A DNA stretch of 64,000 nt from Thermosporothrix hazakensis (GCF_003253565.1 NZ_QKUF01000003.1:186001-250000); one strand, 5' to 3'. Shown: positions 27,082-36,181, counted from the first letter of the stretch. Notes: generated from the sequence alone by a model not told the origin. Made by a program: numbers and translations.

Positions 27082-27648
27082 TTAGTGGGCCAGCGCTAGA
27101 TCAGCCTTTGTCTGGCGGATCAGGGCGACCAGATTCTGAAGCATGGTATTCATGAACTGTAGGGTGGTTGGATCGGTAATCTTGCCTTCTTCGTTGACAA
27201 GATTCCAGATATTGAAGAACAGCACCTCTGGCTTATTAACCAGATTGACTTCAAGATGCAGGAGAACCTGACGCACATGCTCCATAGCACGAACGGCTCC
27301 GGTATTGGCGCCACCGGCCATAACGGCTGTGGGTTTGCCGCGCATGATAGGATTATTAACCGGGCGCGAGGACCAGTCAAGCGCGTTCTTCAGAGCGGCG
27401 GGCATCGAGTGGTTGTGTTCCGGCGAGGAAATGAGAAGGCCGTCTGCATTGCGGATCTTTTCGCGGAACTGAACAACCGGTTCGGGAAGATTTGTCTCAA
27501 GATCCTGGTTGAAAAGGGGCAGGTCACCTATAGAGATAATCTCAAGTTCGACATCGGAGGGCAACAGCTCTCTTGCTGTCTCAAGAGTGGCGCGATTGAA
27601 TGAACCTTTGCGAATACTACCTGTAAAACCTACGATGTGAATGGTCAA
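27082..27648 (-). CDS. NADPH-dependent FMN reductase family protein
   Basis: 188 residues from a TTG start. The flavodoxin-like fold shows the FMN phosphate loop GFTGSIRKGSFNRATL near residues 6-21 and the family signature SPEHNHSMPAALKNALDW near residue 75-92, plus AGGANTGAVRA. Members reduce FMN, quinones or azo dyes with NAD(P)H. The longer frame to 27714 adds residues without family counterpart; TTG 27648-27646 is preceded by GGAGG at 6 bases, so it is chosen. Monocistronic, convergent with lepA. Confidence 0.88.
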   Translation of the reverse strand: MTIHIVGFTGSIRKGSFNRATLETARELLPSDVELEIISIGDLPLFNQDLETNLPEPVVQFREKIRNADGLLISSPEHNHSMPAALKNALDWSSRPVNNPIMRGKPTAVMAGGANTGAVRAMEHVRQVLLHLEVNLVNKPEVLFFNIWNLVNEEGKITDPTTLQFMNTMLQNLVALIRQTKADLALAH

Positions 27649-27815
27649 TGTGTTCCTCCAAATGAGTTCTCTTGTTTGGGATATGTACAATGAAAGCACA
27701 AAAATAAGAAGCACATAATCAAAGGCTAGGTGCTTTCAAAAGATAAGTACAAAATAGCACTATCGAGGAGACGAGTCAAGAGCGAGGGCAGGGGAACGCC
27801 CTGCCCTGATCGTGT

Positions 27816-29735
27816 TCAAGAGTGCTGGCTATCCGAGGTTGGCTCGGTGAGGGAGCGAATGTATGGCAGGAGCTCTCTGACAAGGTCATAGCGATCAAGG
27901 GGCATGATATATACGCCGTGAATATGAGGATAGATCGCGCTCAGAAGCTCTTTTATGATCTCTAATCCTGCTTCAATGCCGCGTTCGCCTGCCTCTTTCA
28001 GGCGTTTGCGTACCGTATCAGGGATCACGATACCGGGAACCTCATTATGAAATTTCTCGGCCTGTTGATACGAATGGAGTGGCTGAAGCCCGACCAAAAT
28101 CGGGATCTGCAACGCCCCGTAGCGCTGTTTGTAGAGGTCGAAGAAGTGCAGTAAAGTTTCAGGATCATAGACCGGCTGGGTCATGATAAAGTTTGCTCCA
28201 GCCTCGACCTTGCGTTGCAGGCGTTCAATTTCCAGATCCAGATCTGTGGCTGAAGGAGTCGCGGCACAGCCAATGAAGAAGGATGCTGCCGAGGCGAGTT
28301 TGCGCCCGGTTCCATCGATCGCACGATTGAGATTATTGAGGATTGTGATCAGGCCGATACTATCCACGTCCCAGATGCCAGTAGCTCCGGGAAAATCGCC
28401 ATGTGTCGGGGGATCGCCTGTCACTGCCAGAACATTGCGAATGCCGGTTGCATGTGCTCCGATCAGGTCGCTTTGCATAGCCATCAGGTTGCGGTCACGA
28501 GGTGTAAAGTGAATGATTGTCTCGGTGCCAACAAACTGCTGAATCAGGCGTGCGGCTGCGACATTGCTCATGCGTACTCGGGCCATCGCATTATCAGGGA
28601 TATTGATCACATCGACTCCGGCATCGCGGAGATATTCAGCATTTTGCAGGAAGCGGGTAAACTTGATGCTGCGTGGCGGTCGCATTTCAGCACTCACGGC
28701 GAAGCGGCCCGCGGCAAGCAACTGGGCAAGACGGGTTGAGGGAGCCTTTGTGCCTCGGGGGGGCTGTTGCTGCACCCGTTTATCATAGACCAGCTCGATT
28801 TTTGCTTGTTCTTTGACAGGTTTGGGACGCTGCTGTAGCTCAGGAGCAAACTCACGCAGAACTTTGCTCATCGCGGCGATATGCTGGGGGGTAGTGCCAC
28901 AACACCCGCCGACAAGTTGCACACCTGCTTGCAGAAAATGGCGGGTATACTCGGCAAAATAATCGGGGGAAGAGATATAGATGAAGCGATTCCCCACGCG
29001 GCGCGGCAGGCCCGCATTAGGCTGTGCGGCCAGATGAAACGCATGCTGTTCGTCTTGCATGCGCTCAATAACGCTCAGTGTGCCGGCAGGACCCAGAGCA
29101 CAGTTCACGCCAACAAGATCAGCGCCGAGCTCGCTCATTACGCGGGCAACGGTATGCGGATCTTCTCCGCTGGTGACAGTGTTATCTTCGCCAAAAGTCA
29201 TCAGGGCAGCGATGGGAACGTCAGTGATGGGACGAATGGCCTGTAAGGCTTCACGCATTTCGCCGAGATCCGAAATCGTTTCAAGGATAAGCAGATCAAC
29301 TCCTGATTCAAGCAGCGCTTCAGCCTGTTCACGGAAGGCGTCGCGGGCTTCCTGCTGCTTGACGGTTCCCAGTGGAGTCAGGCGAACTCCCAGAGGACCG
29401 ATGTTCCCCGCCAGAAAGATTGGCTGCTCGCTCATGTCGCGGACCTCGCGGGCTAATTTCGCGCCCGCTCGATTGATATCGTGTACCTTGTGTTCCAGGC
29501 CATGTTCTTGCAGACGATAGCGGTTTGCGCCGAAGGTATTGGTCTCGATAATCTCGGCACCGGCGGCGACATAATCAAGATGAATGGCTTTAATCAGTTC
29601 TGGATCGGTCAGATTGAGTTGATCGAAACAACGCTCAAAGGAGATGCCGCGAGCATAGATTTGTGTGCCCATGCCGCCATCACATAAAATTGGGCCTCGC
29701 TGCAATCGTTCCAGAAAGGGGTGTTGTGTTCGCAT
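27816..29735 (-). CDS. Bifunctional homocysteine S-methyltransferase/methylenetetrahydrofolate reductase
   Basis: 639 residues with two enzymes in one chain. Residues 1-310 are a homocysteine S-methyltransferase barrel: DGGMGTQ near 19-25, ETNTFGANR, and zinc ligands C212 (GVNCALGP) and C278/C279 (GGCCGTTP). Residues about 340-625 are an MTHFR domain: AEMRPPR, VINIPDNAMARVRMSN, AVTGDPPTHG, and FIMTQPVYDP. The protein can make 5-methyl-THF and methylate homocysteine, the last steps of methionine synthesis; YitJ of Bacillus has this fusion. It has its own promoter (29787-29815). A candidate structured RNA gene lies immediately upstream on the same strand. Confidence 0.93.
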   Translation of the reverse strand: MRTQHPFLERLQRGPILCDGGMGTQIYARGISFERCFDQLNLTDPELIKAIHLDYVAAGAEIIETNTFGANRYRLQEHGLEHKVHDINRAGAKLAREVRDMSEQPIFLAGNIGPLGVRLTPLGTVKQQEARDAFREQAEALLESGVDLLILETISDLGEMREALQAIRPITDVPIAALMTFGEDNTVTSGEDPHTVARVMSELGADLVGVNCALGPAGTLSVIERMQDEQHAFHLAAQPNAGLPRRVGNRFIYISSPDYFAEYTRHFLQAGVQLVGGCCGTTPQHIAAMSKVLREFAPELQQRPKPVKEQAKIELVYDKRVQQQPPRGTKAPSTRLAQLLAAGRFAVSAEMRPPRSIKFTRFLQNAEYLRDAGVDVINIPDNAMARVRMSNVAAARLIQQFVGTETIIHFTPRDRNLMAMQSDLIGAHATGIRNVLAVTGDPPTHGDFPGATGIWDVDSIGLITILNNLNRAIDGTGRKLASAASFFIGCAATPSATDLDLEIERLQRKVEAGANFIMTQPVYDPETLLHFFDLYKQRYGALQIPILVGLQPLHSYQQAEKFHNEVPGIVIPDTVRKRLKEAGERGIEAGLEIIKELLSAIYPHIHGVYIMPLDRYDLVRELLPYIRSLTEPTSDSQHS

Positions 29736-29786
29736 ACGTTTTCCTCGTCTCCAGTACCCTGCTTATGGCGAATAATATTCTCTGGG

Positions 29787-29815
29787 AGTATACCATCTGT
29801 GTGGTAGGGAGTCCA
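29787..29815 (-). promoter_or_regulatory. Promoter of the methyltransferase/MTHFR gene
   Basis: On the minus strand TGGACT (29815-29810), 17-bp spacer ending TGG, TATACT (29792-29787). Start near 29780, leaving a 45-nt UTR. It lies downstream of the terminator-like stem 29850-29884, so the gene can be transcribed independently of the upstream RNA. Confidence 0.6.
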
Positions 29816-29849
29816 GCGAGGGAAAAAGAAGAAGGGGAAAGACAAAGAA

Positions 29850-30264
29850 AGAGCCGGGGAGAACAGAAATCTCAACCCGACTCTTTTTTCTTCTGCGAAA
29901 CTGTTTAACCCAGTTTTTCTTTCTTTCTTTCAACCCAGTCCTAATCCGCGTAGGCCAATTACTTACACTACCCAACAACCGGGTTATTGCAGATCCTGAA
30001 TATCTCTTACCGTCTTCTCGACGAAAGTCGTCGATCAAGGCTTAGCATACTCATTTCTCTATGAGATGCTGGAACATCAGACGGTTTAGAGACTCAGGAT
30101 GGTTGGAAGCCCGCCTCTACGGGCACTCCTAGTCAATTTGATACACCATCCCCAGTATCCGAATTGGTTTCTTCATGATTCTCATAAGCCCTCCTTCGGA
30201 TCTAGGCCATTGGCCCGAATGCCAGAGTCTCTGTGATTTCTCTGGTAGGTCCCCTGGGGGGAAC
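29850..30264 (-). ncRNA. Candidate structured RNA gene of about 415 nt, no known family
   Basis: Bounded by a near-consensus promoter (30271-30299) and a 9-bp stem at 29876-29884/29850-29858 followed by a T-rich run. Two nested multibranch folds can be drawn. Fold 1: 30225-30232 with 30088-30095 (8 bp) enclosing 30195-30201 with 30157-30163 (7 bp) and 30145-30151 with 30097-30103 (7 bp), the latter capped by 30109-30113 with 30120-30124. Fold 2: 30079-30085 with 30009-30015 (7 bp) enclosing hairpins 30044-30070 (10 bp) and 30018-30034 (7 bp). It lacks core motifs of RNase P RNA, tmRNA, SRP RNA, SAM-I and T-box that I know. It contains a mini-ORF. A 5' leader riboswitch or an IS605-type remnant are alternatives. 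Confidence 0.45.
30129..30185 (-). CDS. 18-residue mini-ORF within the candidate RNA
   Basis: ATG 30185-30183 is preceded by AAGGAGGG at 3-4 bases; the frame ends at TAG 30131-30129. The peptide begins MRIMKKPIR and is basic and hydrophobic. The ribosome binding site and start sit in the loop closed by 30157-30163/30195-30201, so folding could gate translation. It may be a leader peptide or make the RNA dual-function. Confidence 0.35.
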   Translation of the reverse strand: MRIMKKPIRILGMVYQID

Positions 30265-30270
30265 AATTTG

Positions 30271-30299
30271 AATATAACATATTCAGTATGGAATGTCAA
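30271..30299 (-). promoter_or_regulatory. Promoter of the candidate RNA
   Basis: On the minus strand TTGACA (30299-30294), 17-bp spacer ending TGT, TATATT (30276-30271): one of the best promoters in the window, with an extended -10. Confidence 0.7.
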
Positions 30300-30452
30300 G
30301 ACTCATAGTATGTGTTTCCGTTTGTTTTTATAAAATGACATACATATATAGAAAGTTCAACCGTAAACATTATAGTTGAGTATTTATGGTTCTGCTATAC
30401 TTGAGCTTCATTGCATTGTTCAAGAAATGCGTATGAGCGCTGATGAGGAGCG

Positions 30453-31070
30453 CTAGAACGATGTATCCTCGCGTTGATAAGGCCATACCGCCTTCTCCTG
30501 CTGCTGATGGAGATGTTCCGCGATGCGATTCGAGCTGCCCTCATGCTCATCGCGCCGATAACTGGTTTGCCCGGTGCTCTTGTTTGGGAAAAGAAAGTGT
30601 GGAGAAGCGGGATCAAGTGCACCTGGTGGAGCCTGATCGACCATACGGGCGAAATCTGTGAGATCTTTGTGCAGTACGTGTTCCAGGCGTGAGCCGGCAC
30701 CCAGTTTCTCGCCCAGGTCGCCCAGGGCTCCGGCGGGCGGCTTGTAGTGGATGGTAATCTCGATCAGCGTCTGACGCATACTTGTGGGCTTAAATGTGAT
30801 TTTCCCGAAGTTTTCCAGGCCTTTCGTGGAGCGCCAACCGATTTGCTGACCTTCGACCCAATTTTCTCGAATGGCATCCCATTCATGACGTCCGAATAGT
30901 TCTGCAACCCAGTGACTTCTTTGATCGTCGTAATAGGTGACTTCTTTGATGAAGCTCATCACTTTCAAAAAACCCGGGTATTCACGAAAGTGGGCGAACA
31001 GGGAATAAACCTCATGCACAGGAGCGTTTACTACAACTGAGACGTGATGCTGCGTAAATGGTGTAGCCAT
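30453..31070 (-). CDS. SRPBCC/polyketide cyclase-type lipid-binding protein
   Basis: 205 residues. Residues 1-150 have the START/SRPBCC pattern of coenzyme Q-binding Coq10-like and cyclase/dehydrase proteins: HHVSVVVNAPVHEVYSLFAHFREYPGFLKVMSFIKEV, then W-AELFGRHEWDA and LIEITIHYKPP. They bind hydrophobic ligands in a helix-grip cavity. The C-terminal 55 residues (YRRDEHEGSSNRIAEHLHQQQEKA) are charged and probably disordered. GGAGG precedes the ATG. The ligand is unknown. The next 620 bases upstream hold no other supported gene apart from an inverted repeat and the start region of the 65-residue gene. Confidence 0.85.
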   Translation of the reverse strand: MATPFTQHHVSVVVNAPVHEVYSLFAHFREYPGFLKVMSFIKEVTYYDDQRSHWVAELFGRHEWDAIRENWVEGQQIGWRSTKGLENFGKITFKPTSMRQTLIEITIHYKPPAGALGDLGEKLGAGSRLEHVLHKDLTDFARMVDQAPPGALDPASPHFLFPNKSTGQTSYRRDEHEGSSNRIAEHLHQQQEKAVWPYQREDTSF

Positions 31071-31548
31071 CTGTCTTCCTCCTTTCGAGGATAAGTCACT
31101 CTCAGGATCTCACGTGTGCTTGTTAAATGATCGTTTCATGGTTCTTCTGTCTATCCAGTGATTCTATCACGATAGAGAGAAGAGGATCAATAAATAGAGC
31201 ACAACTATTGTATTCTTGAGTAGATTTTTATTCGGTTCTCTACTGGAATGGATTGTAGTATTACTCCGAGAAGCGATAAATAGCGGTGCTGACGCAGCGA
31301 ATGCGGAAAACAGCGGGGATGGCCCGAGAAAATCAGGTGTTTTCCCGGGAAAATATCAAGAGAAATCCCTATATGTTTTTGTGGTACCCGGTGGTATGCT
31401 TGAAGCAAAACGGTAGAGATAAAGCGTGCAGACGGCGGCTAATAGGCCTCTGCAATAGGAATGTTGGCTATTTTATTTTGGGGTTTATTGCGTCTAGTGT
31501 AATATAGACATAGATACAAGGGGTTTTGCTTTCAAAGCTGAAACTTAG

Positions 31549-31581
31549 TCTACTACGACTACGTACTAGACTCGTAGTAGA
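31549..31581. repeat. Inverted repeat upstream of the 65-residue gene
   Basis: TCTACTACG (31549-31557) and CGTAGTAGA (31573-31581) form a perfect 9-bp inverted repeat with an inner CTA/TAG pair; TATAAA follows at 31583-31588. No T-run, so an operator is more likely than a terminator. The rest of 31071-31693 shows no gene. Confidence 0.5.
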
Positions 31582-31693
31582 GTATAAAACTATCGCTTGT
31601 GAGCCTGCTAGTTCATGGTGATGAACCATTGTTTTATAGATGGTCTTTTTATTCGTACCATTGCATATTTTACGATGAGGTGAGGTAATAGCT

Positions 31694-31891
31694 ATGTCAA
31701 CGGCAACACTGGACGACAAGCTTAGCCGCGCTTTAGAACTGGTCGGTTCTATTGATCCGGAAATTGCTGAGTCGTACCCCTCGCTAGAGGCTCGTATTCT
31801 TGCTCAGGCGCTCGAAAACGTGGAAATCGCGGAACGGCGGCTGCGCGAGATCCAGGAATTGATGGGTGATTTAGCCGAAGTGCTGGTGTAG
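31694..31891 (+). CDS. Small helical protein of unknown function
   Basis: 65 residues, acidic, predicted almost entirely helical: residues 7-20 and 30-63 form two amphipathic helices (LARALELVGS-like, then ILAQALENVEIAERRLREIQELMGDLAEVL). GAGGTGAGG lies 10-12 bases before the ATG. Codon use and the absence of competing frames support a real gene. No family recognised. An inverted repeat resembling an operator lies 110 bases upstream. Confidence 0.65.
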   Translation: MSTATLDDKLSRALELVGSIDPEIAESYPSLEARILAQALENVEIAERRLREIQELMGDLAEVLV

Positions 31892-32237
31892 GCGCACACT
31901 CTATTTCCGCATACTCTGTCTCTCCTTGTAGTGTCTATTCAGGCCAAAGGGAGGCGCTGAGATGCCCTGAAGGGATAGTTTGTCTCTCTTTCAAGTGGTA
32001 TTGAAAGGGCTGTCCTCTGGTACTCTACTATATGGGGAGTCGGGAAACGGGCGGAGTGTGCTCCACCGCCACTCTTTCTCCTGGTTCTTTTGTTCCCGCA
32101 AGGGAATTTTTCTTTGTCTGTCTGACTTCAGTATTTAGGTTGTGTTTATAAGTATAAAAATAACGTTTGATCGTTTCTTTTGTCTTTTTTCTGCAATCCA
32201 GCCTTTTTACAGGGATGGATTATAGCTGAAAACACAT
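31892..32237. other. Intergenic region
   Basis: No gene seen. It contains a 28-base motif at 31941-31968 that resembles 3194-3220 (shared 13-mer AGGCCAAAGGGAG followed by a partial stem ending GCCCT), and a weak TTTCA/TGAAA hairpin near 31990-32008. Confidence 0.35.
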
Positions 32238-32277
32238 AAAAAAAAGAGGATCAGGACCGTAAAGGCCTGATCCTCTT
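32238..32277 (-). terminator. Terminator of dus
   Basis: Minus-strand perfect 12-bp stem (32277-32266 with 32255-32244) and T8 (A's 32238-32245). Confidence 0.9.
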
Positions 32278-32288
32278 CGCTTTATCCT

Positions 32289-33509
32289 TTAGAGGCTACA
32301 GCTCATATCCAGTTCGGGATCATGCACCTCTTCCTCAAGGGTGGGGGCAACAAAGGACTCCTCCTCGGCTGCGTCGGGCTGCTCAAGAGCCTGGAGAATA
32401 ATGCGCTCCACGTCGGCCAGACAGTTGATACAGACCAGCTCGTTGCGTACCTTCTTGGCTCCAGGAAAGTGACCGAGATACCAGCCCATATGCTTACGGA
32501 GCTCAACGAAGTGGGATTCGCCCTTGATTTTGGCATGCACGCGTGCATGCTCCAATGCCATCAACAGGCGCTCCTCACGTGTAGGCATGACCTCCGGGAT
32601 ATTTTCTGGTGTTGGCTCAAGTCCTGAGTTGAGCACGGCTTTCATCTGCTCTTTTGTCTGAAAAAGCCAGGGATTGCCAAAGGTGGCGCGACCAATCAGG
32701 ACGCCATCGACTCCGGTTTCGCGGATGCGCCGCGCTGCCTCATAGAGGTTGTGGATATCGCCATTGCCCATAATGAGCGTGCCTGTCTTGCTGGCATGCA
32801 CGATCTCTGCTGCTTCGGCAATAGCGTCCCAGTTGGCAAAGCCCTTGTAGTGCTGAACGAGCGTACGGCCATGCAGCGAGATATTTGCCAGATCCATTTC
32901 AAGCAGCTCTTTGATCCAGTCTTTGATGACAATGGAGTCATAACCAAGGCGCGTCTTCACTGAAACCGGGATCAGGCGACGTTCAATACGCGCGGTATCG
33001 CCCCAGATGTGCACGCGTTCCTCGTTCATCTGACGAATGCGCTTGATACGTTCCGGGTCCATCTCCAGATCTTCGAGCGTCTGACCATTGGCCCAATCGC
33101 GAACCCCTTCCTGTGTTGCCCGAATGATTGCCTTTGCCGTGTCTGGCATGCGAATCAGAGCGGCGCCACCGCCTTTATTGGCGACAGATTTGGCCGGGCA
33201 GCCCATATTGATGTCAACACCATCGAAGCCCAGTTCACAGACGACGTGGGCCGCTTTGTAGAAGTATTCGGGCCGACAGCCAAAAATCTGAGCCACGACA
33301 GGGCGTTCTGCTGGCGTGTACAGGAAGTCACGGAAAATCCGGTCACTGCCGCGCCAGAGTCCCTCGACGTTCGTAAATTCGGTCAGAACAATATCGGGCT
33401 TGCCATACAGACCATGCATGGTGCGGCATGGGGCATCGGTGACGCCATCCATTGGGGCAAGCGCCACAATTGGACGTTGAAGTGTGTTCCAGAAAGATTG
33501 CAGTTTCAT
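32289..33509 (-). CDS. dus: tRNA-dihydrouridine synthase
   Basis: 406 residues, longer than the usual 310-350. Dus enzymes reduce uridines in the tRNA D-loop with FMN and NADPH. MDGVTDAPCR at the N-terminus, INMGCPAKSVANKGGGAAL with the catalytic Cys near residue 98, VSVKTRLGYDS, HGRTLVQHYKG and GNGDIHNLYEA/GVDGVLIGRATFGNPWLF define the family. The extra length comes from an insertion at about residues 135-175 (QTLEDLEMDPERIKRIRQMNEER) and an acidic C-terminal tail with VCINCL. The D-loop position modified cannot be told. Confidence 0.92.
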   Translation of the reverse strand: MKLQSFWNTLQRPIVALAPMDGVTDAPCRTMHGLYGKPDIVLTEFTNVEGLWRGSDRIFRDFLYTPAERPVVAQIFGCRPEYFYKAAHVVCELGFDGVDINMGCPAKSVANKGGGAALIRMPDTAKAIIRATQEGVRDWANGQTLEDLEMDPERIKRIRQMNEERVHIWGDTARIERRLIPVSVKTRLGYDSIVIKDWIKELLEMDLANISLHGRTLVQHYKGFANWDAIAEAAEIVHASKTGTLIMGNGDIHNLYEAARRIRETGVDGVLIGRATFGNPWLFQTKEQMKAVLNSGLEPTPENIPEVMPTREERLLMALEHARVHAKIKGESHFVELRKHMGWYLGHFPGAKKVRNELVCINCLADVERIILQALEQPDAAEEESFVAPTLEEEVHDPELDMSCSL

Positions 33510-33645
33510 AGGCTTCTTCGGCTTCTTCTCGGTAAAGGGTTTTCTATAGTACAGACCGCCAGCAAGATTTATATTGTGGAAGTCAGATGTTTCAGCGTCT
33601 TCTCATGATAGCATGTCATCTCTGGATCGGTCAAATAGACAAGAA

Positions 33646-33682
33646 AGAGCCAGAGGGAGCACATCCGTCTCTCTCTGGCTCT
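33646..33682 (-). terminator. Terminator of clpC
   Basis: Minus-strand 10-bp perfect stem (33682-33673 with 33655-33646) followed by a short T-rich run. Confidence 0.65.
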
Positions 33683-33706
33683 GAAGAATGGGGGGTAGAT
33701 TGCTCA

Positions 33707-36181
33707 TCAAGCGGCGGCGTGTTGATTCTTTGAGCTGCCGACAGGAACGGGCTGACGCAGTGTCAGTGCTTTCTCTCCTGCCTCAACCACCACTTCTTGA
33801 CCTGCCGCGATCTTGCCCTGAAGCAGAGCCTCAGCCAGCATATCGGTTAGCTGGTTCTCGACGACACGGCGCAACTGGCGTGCGCCATATTCGGCGGAGT
33901 AGCCCTGTTTAGCGAGCCGCTCTCGTACCTCGTCGGTAACTTGCAGCTTGATGCCCTGTTCCGCGATTCGGGTGGCAATCTTCTGAATCTGGTTGTTTAC
34001 GATCTCGCGGATCTGCCCCTGTGTCAGCGGATGGAAGACGATAATGTCGTCCAGGCGGTTAAGGAATTCAGGGCGGAAGGTCTCTTTTAAGGCCTCATTG
34101 ACCTGAGCGCTCATGTCTCGCTGCTGTGCACCTTCCTGTTTGCGTCCAAAGAAAGCCGCACTGCTCTTCTTCAGTCTATCTGTTCCGGTATTGGAGGTCA
34201 GAATGATAATTGTATTGGCGAAGTTGACCGTCTGACCATCGCCGCTGGTCAGGCGGCCGTCTTCCAGAACCTGTAAGAGCAGGTCGAAGACTTTCGGGTG
34301 TGCCTTCTCAATCTCGTCAAAGAGCACAACGCTGTATGGCTTGCGGCGCACTGCTTCGATTAACTGTCCCGCCTCGGTGTAACCGACATAGCCCGGAGGT
34401 GCCCCAACCAGGCGTGAGACGTTATGATGTTCCATAAATTCAGACATATCAAATTGGAGCAGAGCACTTTCATCGCCAAAGAGCGTCTCGGCGATCGCAC
34501 GTGCCAGTTCTGTTTTACCGACGCCAGTTGGCCCAACGAACAGGAACGTCCCGATAGGGCGGCGGCGATTGCGGATATCGGTACGGGCGCGGCGAATCGC
34601 ACGTGCCACTGTCTCAACCGCCTCATGCTGTCCAATCACGCGCTGATGCAGCTTCTCTTCGAGCTGTAACAGGCGCTCACCTTCTTCAGACGAGATGTGA
34701 GAGAGAGGGATACCGGTCATGGCCGAAACAACCTGTGCAATATCCTGTTTGCCGATAACCGGGGCCTGCTGATTATTCTCATGCCAGGCAGCTTCAGCGT
34801 GTTGCAGTTGTTCGCGTGCCTGACGCTCCTGTTTTAGCAGCGAGAGCGCTTGCGGGAAATTCTTATGCACGATCGCATATTCTTTCTCGCGGCGCAGGCT
34901 CTCAGCTTTATCACGCAACTGAAGAATCTGGTTTGGTGCTGAGGTCCGCTGTACGCTGAGACGCGCAGCCGCTTCATCCAGCAGGTCGATTGCCTTATCT
35001 GGCAGGAAGCGTTCATGAATATAGCGAGCGGAAAGGCGCGAAGCCGCGTCGATCGCTTCATCCGTAATGGTCACCTGATGGAAGGTCTCATAATGCGGGC
35101 GCAGACCTCGCAGGATCTCCACTGTATCCTCGTGGCTGGTTTCACCAACCATGACGGGCTGGAAGCGGCGCTCAAGGGCTGGATCGGTTTCAATACTGGT
35201 GCGATATTCGTCCAGCGTTGTGGAGCCAATACAGCGGAATGTGCCACGAGCGAGCATGGGCTTGAAGAGATTCGCGGCATCCGTTGAGCCCTGACTTGAA
35301 CCTGAGCGCATCAACGTGTGCAGCTCATCGAGAACAAAGATAATATTCCCTGCCTCGCTTGATTCTTGTAGAATGGTTTTCAGGCGCTCTTCGTACTCAC
35401 CGCGTAGATGCGTATTAATGGTGAGTGCTGGAATATCCAGGGCAACGACACGCAGGCCGCGAAGGTTCTCAGGAACGCGATTCTCAATAATGCGCATTGC
35501 CAGCCCTTCAGCTATCGCAGTCTTGCCAACGCCAGCAGGTCCGATCAAGACCGGATTGTTTTTCGAGCGACGAGACAGGATCTGCATGCTACGCTCTAGC
35601 TCGGCTTCACGGCCAATTAAGGGGTCGAGCTCGTTTGAGAGAGCGGCCAGCGTGAGATCACGGCTAAATTGATTGATGGTTGGCGTCTGATCGTAAAGTC
35701 CTTGATAATGAATGGCTGTTTGCAAGTTATCGTATCCTTTTGCTGTCAGAGAAGAAAGCATCTGTCGTATTACGTCTGCTTTAATATCCAGGCTTTCCAG
35801 AACGCCCTGAGTTGCACTATCCGTCTCTGTCAGAATAGCAAGCAGTATATGCTGGACGGATACGAGTTCCGCCTGATCTGCGGCGGCCTCTTCTTCGGCG
35901 CGTTGAAGCGTCGCTCGCGCAGAAGGATTGATGGCAGGGGTGCTCAGAAGCGGTTTATTCCCAACGCCCAGAACATATTCGAGGGTTTGTGCCACCCGGT
36001 ATGAGCTGGTATGAATGGAGGCAAAAAGAGCCTCTATCAAGGGATCTTGCTTCTTCAGCAGGCCCAGAAGCAGGTGTGCCGTACCAACTGAGCGATGACG
36101 CAAGCGGATGGCTTCCTGACGGGCATTCGCTATGACCTTTTGAGCTTCTTCAGTGAAATTCTTATATCTATTGCGTGCCAT
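33707..36181 (-). CDS. clpC: ATP-dependent Clp protease ATP-binding subunit ClpC
   Basis: 824 residues, normal for ClpC. It unfolds proteins and feeds them to ClpP, with adaptor-dependent activity. Two Clp_N repeats span about residues 5-145; the first AAA+ module has Walker A GPAGVGKTA (214-222) and Walker B IIFVLDELHTL; a middle domain (KAESLRREKEYAIV...QERQAREQL) of ClpC length follows; the second module has GPTGVGKTELAR and VVLFDEIEKAHP, then the D2-small domain. No CtsR box (GGTCAAA repeats) was found upstream. The gene is preceded by a large inverted repeat. Confidence 0.95.
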   Translation of the reverse strand: MARNRYKNFTEEAQKVIANARQEAIRLRHRSVGTAHLLLGLLKKQDPLIEALFASIHTSSYRVAQTLEYVLGVGNKPLLSTPAINPSARATLQRAEEEAAADQAELVSVQHILLAILTETDSATQGVLESLDIKADVIRQMLSSLTAKGYDNLQTAIHYQGLYDQTPTINQFSRDLTLAALSNELDPLIGREAELERSMQILSRRSKNNPVLIGPAGVGKTAIAEGLAMRIIENRVPENLRGLRVVALDIPALTINTHLRGEYEERLKTILQESSEAGNIIFVLDELHTLMRSGSSQGSTDAANLFKPMLARGTFRCIGSTTLDEYRTSIETDPALERRFQPVMVGETSHEDTVEILRGLRPHYETFHQVTITDEAIDAASRLSARYIHERFLPDKAIDLLDEAAARLSVQRTSAPNQILQLRDKAESLRREKEYAIVHKNFPQALSLLKQERQAREQLQHAEAAWHENNQQAPVIGKQDIAQVVSAMTGIPLSHISSEEGERLLQLEEKLHQRVIGQHEAVETVARAIRRARTDIRNRRRPIGTFLFVGPTGVGKTELARAIAETLFGDESALLQFDMSEFMEHHNVSRLVGAPPGYVGYTEAGQLIEAVRRKPYSVVLFDEIEKAHPKVFDLLLQVLEDGRLTSGDGQTVNFANTIIILTSNTGTDRLKKSSAAFFGRKQEGAQQRDMSAQVNEALKETFRPEFLNRLDDIIVFHPLTQGQIREIVNNQIQKIATRIAEQGIKLQVTDEVRERLAKQGYSAEYGARQLRRVVENQLTDMLAEALLQGKIAAGQEVVVEAGEKALTLRQPVPVGSSKNQHAAA

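Noticed and set aside
29915..29931. CTTT microsatellite as a phase-variable switch
   Set aside because: Only three to four units, inside the candidate RNA and not in a coding frame or promoter spacer.
29975..30200. IS200/IS605 right end or omega RNA
   Set aside because: A GCCCG/CGGGC hairpin recalls such ends, but no tnpA/tnpB remnant or target-site pattern was found; kept only as an alternative explanation.
29736..30300. SAM-I, T-box or cobalamin riboswitch for the methyltransferase gene
   Set aside because: Core motifs of these classes are absent, and the gene has a separate promoter after the RNA's terminator.
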